NCBI GenBank assembly: GCA_018398815.1 | Contig: CM031595.1 | Location: 144,046,691 to 144,110,690, forward strand | DNA from: Conus ventricosus | Lineage: Eukaryota; Mollusca; Gastropoda; Neogastropoda; Conidae | Length of the DNA: 64,000 nucleotides | Reading direction: 5' to 3' | Shown: positions 55,270-64,000 of the stretch, in pieces | Layout: each line of letters opens with the position of its first letter | Position numbering within the stretch: position 1 is the stretch's first letter | The notes under the pieces: generated by a model | The model's input: only the letters and a program-made list of their open reading frames with translations | What the model was told of the DNA's origin: nothing | Databases searched by the model: none | Made by a program: the position numbers and the translations under genes

Positions 55270-58200
55270 TTCAAGTCACGAAGTGTCATCGATGCCCATC
55301 ATTGTGTCTGTGTCATTTAAGTGTTATAAATGCCCTATTTTTCTGTGTCAGCTAAGTGTCACAGATGTTCATCATTGTGCTTGCGTCAGCTAAGTGTCAT
55401 AGATGCCCCTCTTTGTGTCTGTGTCAGTTAAGTGTCATTGATGCGTATCATTGTCTGTGTCAGTTATGTGTAACAGATGTCCAACATTGTGTCTGTAAAT
55501 TAAGTGTCACAGATGTCTATCATTGTGTCAGTTACGTATCATAGATGTCCATCATTGTGTCTGTGTAAGTTAAGTGTCATAGATGCCCATCTTTTTGTCT
55601 GTATCAGATAAGTGTCACAGATGTCCGCCATTGTGTCTGTGTCAGTTAAGTGTCATAGATGTCCGTCATTGTGTCTGTGTCAGTTAAGTGTCATAGTCAC
55701 CCATCATTGTGTCTGTGTCAGTTAAGTGTCATAGCTACCCATCATTGTGTCTGTGTCAGTTAAGTGTCATAGTTACCCATCATTGTGTCTGTGTCAGTTA
55801 AGTGTCATAGATGTCCGTCATTGTGTCTGTGTAAAGTAAATGTCAGAGTTACCCATCATTGTGTCTGTGTCAGTTAAGTGTCAGAGTTACCCATCATTGT
55901 GTCTGTGTCAGTTAAGTGTCATAGTCATCCATCATTGTGTCTGTGTCAGTTAAGTGTCATAGATGTCCGTCATTATGTCTGTGTAAAGTAAATGTCAGAG
56001 TTACCCATCATTGTGTCTGTGTCAGTTAAGTGTCAGAGTTACCCATCATTGTGTCTGTGTCAGTTAAGTGTCATAGTCATCCATCATTGTGTCTGTGTAA
56101 GTTAAGTGTCATAGTCACCCATCATTGTGTCTGTGTCAGTTAAGTGTCATAGATGTCCGTCATTGTGTCTGTGTCAGTTAAGTGTCATAGTTACCCATCA
56201 TTGTGTCTGTGTCAGTTAAGTGTCATAGTCATCCATCATTGTGTCTGTGTCAGTTAAGTGTCATAGTCATCCATCATTGTGTCTGTGTCAGTTAAGTGTA
56301 ATAGTTACCCATCATTGTGTCTGTGTCAGTTAAGTGTCATAGATAGCCGTCATTGTGTCTGTGTCAGTTAAGTGTCAGAGTTACCCATCATTGTGTCTGT
56401 GTCAGTTAAGTGTCATAGTTACCCATCATTGTGTCTGTGTCAGTTAAGTGTCATAGTCACCCATCATTGTGTCTGTGTCAGTTAAGTGTCATAGTTATTC
56501 ATCATTGTGTCTGTGTAAAGTAAATGTGAGAGTTACCCATCATTGTGTTTGTGTCAGTTAAGTGTCAGAGTTACCCATCATTGTGTCTGTGTCAGTTAAG
56601 TGTCATAGTTACCCATCATTGTGTCTGTGTAAAGTAAATGTCATAGTCACCCATCATTGTGTCTGTGTCAGGTAAGTGTCATAGTTACCCATCATTGTGT
56701 CTGTGTCAGTTAAGTGTCATAGTTACTCATCATTGTGTCTGTGTCAGTTAAGTGTCATAGTTATCCATCATTGTGTCTGTGTCAGTTAAGTGTCAGAGTT
56801 ACCCATCATTGTGTCTGTGTCAGTTAAGTGTCATAGTTACCCATCATTGTGTCTGTGTCAGTTAAGTGTCAGAGTTACCCATCATTGTGTCTGTGTCAGT
56901 TAAGTGTCATAGTCACCCATCATTGTGTCTGTGTCAGTTAAGTGTCAGAGTTACCCATCATTGTGTCTGTGTCAGTTAAGTGTCATAGTCACCCATCATT
57001 GTGTCTGTGTCAGTTAAGTGTCATAGTTACCCATCATTGTGTCTGTGTCAGTTAAGTGTCATATTCATCCATCATTGTGTCTGTGTCAGTTAAGTGTCAT
57101 AGTGATCCATCATTGTGTCTGTGTCAGTTAAGTGTCATAGATGCCCATCATTGTGTCTGTGTCAGTTAAGTGTCATAGTCATCCATCATTGTGTCTGTGT
57201 CAGTTAAGTGTCATAGTTACCCATCGTTGTGTCTGTGTCAGTTAAGTGTCATAGTCATCCATCATTGTGTCTGTGTCAGTTAAGTGTCAGAGTTACCCAT
57301 CATTGTGTCTGTCAGTTAAATGGCAGAGTTACCCATCATTGTGTCTGTGTCAGTTAAGTGTCATAGTCATCCATCATTGTGTCTGTGTCTGTTAAGTGTC
57401 ATAGTCACCCATCATTGTGTCTGTGTCAGTTAAGTGTCATAGATATCCGTCATTGTGTCTGTGTCAGTTAAGTGTCATAGTTACCCATCATTGTGTCTGT
57501 GTCACTTAAGTGTCATAGTCACCCATCATTGTGTCTGTGTCAGTTAAGTGTCATAGTTACCCATCATTGTGTCTGTGTCAGTTAAGTGTCATAGTCATCC
57601 ATCATTGTGTCTGTGTCAGTTAAGTGTCATAGTCATCCATCATTGTGTCTGTGTCAGTTAAGTGTCATAGATGCCCATCATTGTGTCTGTGTCAGTTAAG
57701 TGTCATAGTCATCCATCATTGTGTCTGTGTCAGTTAAGTGTCATAGTTACCCATCATTGTGTCTGTGTCAGTTAAGTGTCATAGTCATCCATCATTGTGT
57801 CTGTGTCAGTTAAGTGTCATAGTCATCCATCATTGTGTCTGTGTCTGTTAAGTGTCAGAGTTACCCATCATTGTGTCTGTCAGTTAAATGGCAGAGTTAT
57901 CCATCATTGTGTCTGTGTCAGTTAAGTGTCATAGTCATCCATCATTGTGTCTGTGTCAGTTAAGTGTCATAGTCACCCATCATTGTGTCTGTGTCAGTTA
58001 AGTGTCATAGATATCCGTCATTGTGTCTGTGTCAGTTAAGTGTCATAGTTACCCATCATTGTGTCTGTGTCAGTTAAGTGTCATAGTCACCCATGATTGT
58101 GTCTGTGTCAGTTAAGTGTCATAGTCACCCATCATTGTGTCTGTGTTAGTTAAGTGTCAGAGTAACCCATCATTGTGTCTGTGTCAGTTAAGTGTCATAG

Positions 58201-59855
58201 TTACCCATCATTGTGGCTGTGTCAGTTAAGTGTCAAAGTCACCCATCATTGTGTCTGTGTCAGTTAAGTGTCATAGTCATCCATCATTGTGTCTGTGTCA
58301 GTTAAGTGTAATAGTTACCCATCATTGTGTCTGTGTCAGTTAAGTGTCATAGATATCCGTCATTGTGTCTGTGTCAGTTAAGTGTCAGAGTTACCCATCA
58401 TTGTGTCTGTGTCAGTTAAGTGTCATAGATGCCCATCATTGTGTCTGTGTCAGTTAAGTGTCATAGTCATCCATCATTGTGTCTGTGTCAGTTAAGTGTC
58501 ATAGTCACCCATCATTGTGTCTGTGTCAGTTAAGTGTCATAGTCATCCATCATTGTGTCTGTGTCAGTTAAGTGTCATAGTCATCCATCATTGTGTCTGT
58601 GTCAGTTAAGTGTCAGAGTTACCCGTCATTGTGTCTGTCAGTTAAATGGCAGAGTTACCCATCATTGTGTCTGTGTCAGTTAAGTGTCATAGTCATCCAT
58701 CATTGTGTCTGTGTCAGTTAAGTGTCATAGTCACCCATCATTGTGTCTGTGTCAGTTAAGTGTCATAGATATCCGTCATTGTGTCTGTGTCAGTTAAGTG
58801 TCATAGTTACCCATCATTGTGTCTGTGTCAGTTAAGTGGCATAGTTACGCATCATTGTGTCTGTGTCAGTTAAGTGTCATAGTCACCCATGATTGTGTCT
58901 GTGTCAGTTAAGTGTCATAGTCACCCATCATTGTGTCTGTGTCAGTTAAGTGTCAGAGTAACCCATCATTGTGTCTGTGTCAGTTAAGTGTCATAGTTAC
59001 CCATCATTGTGTCTGTGTCAGTTAAGTGTCATAGATGTCCGTCATTGTGTCTGTGTCAGTTAAGTGTCAGAGTTACCCATCATTGTGTCTGTGTCAGTTA
59101 AGTGTCATAGTCATCCATCATTGTGTCTGTGTCAGTTAAGTGTCATAGTCACCCATCATTGTGTCTGTGTCAGTTAAGTGTCATAGTTATCCATCATTGT
59201 GTCTGTGTAAAGTAAATGTCAGAGTTACCCATCATTGTGTCTGTGTCAGTTAAGTGTCAGAGTTACCCATCATTGTGTCTGTGTCAGTTAAGTGTCATAG
59301 TTACCCATCATTGTGTCTGTGTAAAGTAAATGTCATAGTCACCCATCATTGTGTCTGTGTCAGGTAAGTGTCATAGTTACCCATCATTGTGTCTGTGTCA
59401 GTTAAGTGTCATAGTTACCCATCATTGTGTCTGTCAGTTAAGTGTCATAGTTACCCATCATTGTGTTTGTGTCAGTTAAGTGTCATAGTTACCCATCATT
59501 GTGTCTGTGTCAGTTAAGTGTCAGAGTTACCCATCATTGTGTCTGTGTCAGTTAAGTGTCATAGTTACCCATCATTGTGTCTGTGTCAGTTAAGTGTCAT
59601 AGTTACCCATCATTGTGTCTGTGTCAGTTAAGTGTCATAGATGTCCGTCATTGTGTCTGTGTAAAGTAAGTGTTAGAGTTACCCATCATTGTGTCTGTGT
59701 AAAGTAAGTGTCAGAGTTACCCATCATTGTGTCTGTCAGTTAAGTGTCATAGTTACCCATTATTGTGTCTGTGTAAAGTAAGTGTCACAGATGCCCATAA
59801 TTGTATCTGTGTCAGTTAAGTGTATATGCCCATCGTTGTGTCTGTGCTAGTGATG
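55270..59855. repeat. Minisatellite, 38-bp unit, about 120 copies
   Basis: The unit is 'cccatcattgtgtctgtgtc' followed by 'agttaagtgtcatagtta'. Variable positions mainly concern the last third (gttacc, gtcacc, gtcatc, gatgcc, gatgtccg, gatatccg) and an 'aaagtaaatg' variant. A four-base-deleted variant with 'gtcagttaaatggcagag' occurs near 57,301, 57,871 and 58,625. Flanking copies at the left end are the most diverged. No spacers and no open frame. Confidence 0.98.
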
Positions 59856-59884
59856 CATCACACATTTACATCATTTCGGCTGTG

Positions 59885-60180
59885 TCATTATTATTATCAT
59901 CAGTATTATTGTTATTATTATTGTTGTTGTTGTTATTATTACTATTAGTTCTACTACTACTACTACTACTACTACTACTGCTGCTACTACTATTCTTGTT
60001 ATCAATGTTATCATTATTATTGTCGTTATTATTAATACCACTATTACCATTATAGACACCATTATTATCGTTATCATTACTGCCATCATTACCATCATCT
60101 TTGCCATTATCACCATCATTACAAATTATCATCACCAGCAACATCGTCACCAATCATTACACACCATCTTCATCATCACC
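59885..60180. repeat. TTA/TTG/CTA/ATC trinucleotide-rich tract
   Basis: About 300 bp of interrupted trinucleotides, including (CTA)12 near 59,950-59,985. Confidence 0.95.
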
Positions 60181-60429
60181 ATTAACACTGTTGCCACATC
60201 AACCATGCTGTTCGGCAATCCTTTAACCCTTCTCCTTTCTCCCCTTCTGTGTGTACAGCCACTATGAACACTACAACTACTATTGCCATCTTATCACAAA
60301 AAGAGGTAGTAATCCTCTCTTTTTATCATCAGCATTATCGTTATCATTTTTTTTAAATTATTGCCATTATCATTATTATCATCTTCATTTTCATTTTCAT
60401 TTGAATTGTCTCTTTCCCAACGGCCTCAT

Positions 60430-60640
60430 TTTCATTCACCGCCCATCTTGCGCCGAATTCGAGAAGAGAAGTGAGTTCCCGTTCTTCATGTTCATTGTCC
60501 CGACTGTTGTTTGTCTTGCCTGAAGAAGACCTAAGAGGTCGAAACGCGTCGTGTGTCGTCTTGTCATTTGCTTGTCCCTGTGATCTGGCGGATTATCTCC
60601 CTTTTTTTCTTTTAAAGATTCGTTTCAATTTCCACCTGCA
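60430..60640 (+). repeat. Hairpin-core element, copy 2
   Basis: The core at 60,518-60,549 contains a perfect stem GACCT-AAG-AGGTC (60,528-60,540) directly followed by GAAACGCG. It sits between a trinucleotide-rich tract and the 36-bp minisatellite, the same layout as at 52.3 kb. The layout 'cctgaagaag..hairpin..gaaacg' is one I recall from other animal repeats, without a secure family name. Confidence 0.6.
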
Positions 60641-61502
60641 GTCACCTCACTGTCAAACTACCCCTCGTTTCTTGCAGTCACCTCACTGTCAAACTACCCC
60701 TCGTTTCTTGCAGTCACCTCCCTGTCAAACTACCCCTCGTTTCTTGCAGTCACCTCACTGTCAAACTACCCCTCGTTTCTTGCAGTCACCTCACTGTCAA
60801 ACTACCCCTCGTTTCTTGCAGTCACCTCACTGTCAAACTACCCCTCGTTTCTTGCAGTCACCTCCCTGTCAAACTACCCTCGTTTCTTGCAGTCACCTCA
60901 CTGTCAAACTACCCCTCGTTTCTTGCAGTCACCTCACTGTCAAACTACCCTCGTTTCTTGCAGTCACCTCACTGTCAAACTACCCCTCGTTTCTTGCAGT
61001 CACCTCACTGTCAAACTACCCCTCGTTTCTTACAGTCACCTCACTGTCAAACTACCCCTCGTTTCTTGCAGTCACCTCACTGTCAAACTACCCCTCGTTT
61101 CTTGCAGTCACCTCACTGTCAAACTACCCCTCGTTTCTTGCAGTCACCTCACTGTCAAACTACCCCTCGTTTCTTGCAGTCACCTCACTGTCAAACTACC
61201 CTCGTTTCTTGCAGTCACCTCACTGTCAAACTACCCCTCGTTTCTTGCAGTCACCTCACTGTCAAACTACCCCTCGTTTCTTGCAGTCACCTCACTGTCA
61301 AACTACCCCTCGTTTCTTGCAGTCACCTCACTGTCAAACTACCCCTCGTTTCTTGCAGTCACCTCACTGTCAAACTACCCCTCGTTTCTTGCAGTCACCT
61401 CACTGTCAAACTACCCCTCGTTTCTTGCAGTCACCTCACTGTCAAACTACCCCTCGTTTCTTGCAGTCACCTCCCTGTCAAACTACCCTCGTTTCTTGTA
61501 GT
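60640..61502. repeat. Minisatellite, 36-bp unit, about 24 copies
   Basis: The unit is 'cagtcacctcactgtcaaac' followed by 'tacccctcgtttcttg'. Very homogeneous: the few variants are 'cctccctg' (four copies) and a one-base-shorter 'taccctcg' (near 60,870, 60,942, 61,196 and 61,480). Being a multiple of three it gives a 374-codon frame (12-residue repeat) that changes register at each 35-bp copy; no sign it is a protein. Confidence 0.98.
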
Positions 61503-62289
61503 TCGTCAGCGCGTCAGAATACCTTTACTGCTTTCCCCTTTCTGTGTTCAGAGAGCTGTGTTGTGAAGAAAAGCTTTTTAAAGATAGGTGTATAAATGTA
61601 TTTGCTTCCTGTGCGTTCTCGAAGCTGTTTGTCGGTGTTCTGTGAGAGCAGTGCTCATTCGGAACGAACCCCGTGTGTGGACCCTCTCTGGTACTTTAAG
61701 ATTTAGCATCTGGAACGGTTGCGAGTCCGAATCTTGGGCCACACTCACTGTTTATAATTGTTCGTGTTGTTTGGATAGGAGGGAAATGATTGATTTTTCA
61801 ATAGAAATTGCTGTTATTAGAATATATGAAGTTGTTCTGCTGCCAGTTCGGTGCGGTATTCATTGGGCTGTTTGAGTGCGAGAGACATTGGTTGCCATCC
61901 AGGCTCTCTGCACAAAACGCCTTATCCTAACACGCACACATACACTCAGGCAGACTTCTCGCGACAGTCAGAGGGTTCATAATCTTAACAACAATCTGAG
62001 GGTTTTAAGATCATGTTTCCATGTCAGAAATACAAGCGGCAGTTGTGTGTTTGCTTTCATCATTCTTCAAACGTTTTGAAAACTGCTTATCACATTTTCC
62101 ATTCAATTTCTTTTTACATATGTTTTGTTGTTGAATTCGTCCAGAGAAAACATTTTGCTGATGCCGATTTCCTGTTTGATCTAGAGATAAACCTCAGACC
62201 TATCTAGAGGTAAACCTCAGACCTCTGTATAATTCCGTGATATTTGTGTCAAATTGAACCCATAAGACCATCTTAACAGATTTATCGTC
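61503..62289. other. Unannotated
   Basis: No recognised exon or repeat, apart from a short 'tagag.taaacctcagacct' duplication near 62,180-62,225. Confidence 0.5.
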
Positions 62290-62720
62290 TGCGTCCAAGC
62301 TCTACAATGTCTTCAAATGGCTATTAGGAGCAGAGAAAGGGATATATTAATAACGTGTCGATCTCAATCTCGGTTTGTCGTAAACCGGTACCACAACACG
62401 TCAAGTGTCACCGCCATGATTGACAAACTGGGGTGGCCTTCTCTTCAACAGCGCAGAAAAGACTCAAGACTGGCCATGCTGCGCAAGATTGTGGAAGGCC
62501 AGGCTATTGTCCCTTCATGGAGAGACAAGCTGACACCTGCTCTACCAGACAGAGAAGAGGAGACAAGCATTAACTCAGCCTAATGCAGTGTAGGACACAG
62601 TACCGACAACATGCGTGCCTTCCAAACACCATCCGGGACTGGAACGACCCGCCAGAGACGGAGATGAAGACTGGAACCCTTGACACTCTCATGTCAAGGG
62701 TCCCACAAAACTAAAACCCA
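62290..62720 (+). mobile_element. LINE 3' fragment (CR1/Jockey-group C-terminal domain)
   Basis: 'SRFVVNRYHNTSSVTAM', 'DKLGWPSLQQRRKDSRLAML' and, after frame changes, 'IRDW' and 'TLDTLMSRVP'-like residues match the domain at the end of the LINE at 34.3 kb (FVLNRYQRTASVTNML, LGWTSLEDRRKKARLSML). It is 5'-truncated with a TAA at 62,581-62,583 and at least one further frame change. Sequence identity differs enough that this is a separate family or older copy. Confidence 0.8.
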
Positions 62721-63040
62721 AAAATAGTTAGTTAGTGAGGTAGGATTAGGTCGCCACCCCATCCAATTTTTTCCCTGGCAAAATTGTGATTTTTTTCAAA
62801 GTTATTTTTGGGCCTGTTTCACATAAGGGCGAACCAGGATCAGCTAGTCTGGAACTCGTTTCCAGATGAAGAGCGGAAAATTACAGTAGTCTGCTGATAA
62901 AACCCACAAAAGTAGGACTCTCCCAGTTTTTTATGTTTCTCCACTGTCGTAGGTCTTTGTCTTCCTACACTGGCTTTCCATCCCAGCACAACCTCCATAG
63001 TATGGCATGGTAATCAACCAGTTGATTGGGGCTGTCCAAA

Positions 63041-63042
<2 letters not shown>

Positions 63043-63126
<84 letters not shown>
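63043..63126. repeat. (GAT)28 microsatellite
   Basis: 84 bp of pure GAT, encoding poly-Asp or poly-Ser frames that are not genes. Confidence 0.98.
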
Positions 63127-63129
63127 CTG

Positions 63130-64000
63130 ACGACTGCAGTCGTGCTATACACCAGATTTGGGAATCTTAACATCATGGGTGTTTACTTTGATTTTCCGAA
63201 AGTTCCAGCTTTTCATGCCTCTGTTCAGTGTTTCCCAATTAAGCTTTGGAGTCAGGATAAATCACGAGGATTTAACCTCACTCTAGCTGGAAATAATTTT
63301 TTTTTTCGTTAAGCTGAAATTTTGGCCGTTTTCCTGAAACCAAAACTGTCGTTCAAAAGAATCATATGAGTCTTCCCTACTGATCACTCTAAGTCACTGC
63401 CTTTATGTTATGTTTAATCTATTAAGCTTTGTTTGAATGAATATATTTGTATGATTAACATAACACTGCCCTGTTCTTTTCCCTGAGGGAATGTTCATAC
63501 AAAACGCTATACCATTGACGTAATGACCACCCGTTCATCGAATTAGAAATTTGGATGAATTACATAATGTATTAGCCTACTAGTATAGGACTTTTTATAG
63601 GTCCTTTAGGTATTCCTGTATCGGTTGGTCAAGAAGAAGACAGAAAGTACCCTCTTTCCATTTGATATTTCTTCCTGTCAACAGTGACTGTAAAGAATCC
63701 TACATATGAATACATAAACCAAAGTTTCCGTGTTTCAACATTAGTCTCGTGTGTCAAATATGATTTTTGTCATAATTCGTGTTGAGTATAATTATATTGC
63801 GCGTACCATTGGTTTGAAACCAAGCTCCAAAATGTCATAATCCATGCTGTAGTTTACACGACGGGCTGTCCACCTGGGTAGAGTCGACCGAAGAGCTGCC
63901 TGCAATTGTTCCTGTGTCATTCAGTTGAATATCAGTCACTGAGTTTAACTTTGGCTCATTCTTCCTATTTTCCAAGCAGGGTGCATGCTGTGTGCATACA
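63130..64000. other. Unannotated end of window
   Basis: No gene or repeat recognised. Confidence 0.5.

Noticed and set aside
59866..60153. Asn- and Ser-rich minus-strand frames near the trinucleotide tract
   Set aside because: Translation of interrupted trinucleotide repeats.
55270..61502. CRISPR array
   Set aside because: The 36- and 38-bp units are directly adjacent with no unique spacers, no cas genes, and the context is animal DNA.
60471..61595. 374-codon frame with a 12-residue repeat
   Set aside because: Generated by the 36-bp minisatellite; register changes at each 35-bp copy and there is no flanking conserved domain.

Overview
This is eukaryotic, intron-rich, repeat-dominated nuclear DNA, most likely from a marine gastropod mollusc. 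The organism call is an inference. It rests on metazoan genes with GT-AG introns, very long (GT)n/(CT)n/(GAT)n tracts, a tRNA-headed SINE family whose 3' end resembles one I remember from caenogastropod genomes, a PHD-finger non-LTR retrotransposon and animal-type Copia and Ty3/Gypsy elements. No bacterial or phage genes are visible.

Two host genes can be recognised. (1) On the minus strand, an NPHP3 (nephrocystin-3) orthologue runs from its start codon at 28,474 towards position 1. Exon 1 (28,474-28,013) is intact and carries an N-myristoylation motif and a coiled coil. Exon 2 (5,594-5,456) and exon 3 (3,774-3,620) are recognisable but carry frame breaks. Two weaker candidate exons follow (2,827-2,486 and 1,304-1,209). 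Intron 1 is about 22.4 kb. (2) On the plus strand, a C2H2 zinc-finger gene has a short first coding exon (40,946-41,074) and a finger-array exon (47,023 onward) that runs into a 640-base assembly gap (48,361-49,000). About five frame shifts interrupt the finger array.

NPHP3 intron 1 holds most of the structural oddities. There is a tandem array of a 2.55-kb unit (7,755-14,365). A block from about 14,640 to 26,800 is strikingly inflated in homopolymer runs; it contains a scrambled Ty3/Gypsy element with integrase upstream of reverse transcriptase, and a noisy second copy of NPHP3 exon 1. A cleaner copy of the same module lies at 26,810-29,840. I read the block as noisy consensus or misassembly layered on a real repeat structure.

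The rest is mobile elements and tandem repeats. At 31,390-33,540 there is a 147-bp palindrome-bearing tandem repeat. At 33,875-37,694 lies a PHD-endonuclease-RT LINE with three stops and one frameshift, headed by a SINE. The zinc-finger intron contains a Copia deletion derivative with near-identical LTRs and a CAGGT target duplication (41,122-43,849), a decayed LINE (43,950-45,170) and a SINE with an 11-bp target duplication (46,170-46,548). From 50 to 61.5 kb there are microsatellites and three minisatellites with 46-, 38- and 36-bp units. A LINE 3' end lies at 62,290-62,720. Two loci (about 52.3 kb and 60.5 kb) share a conserved hairpin core sitting between trinucleotide tracts and a tandem repeat; this is the best candidate here for an undescribed element family.
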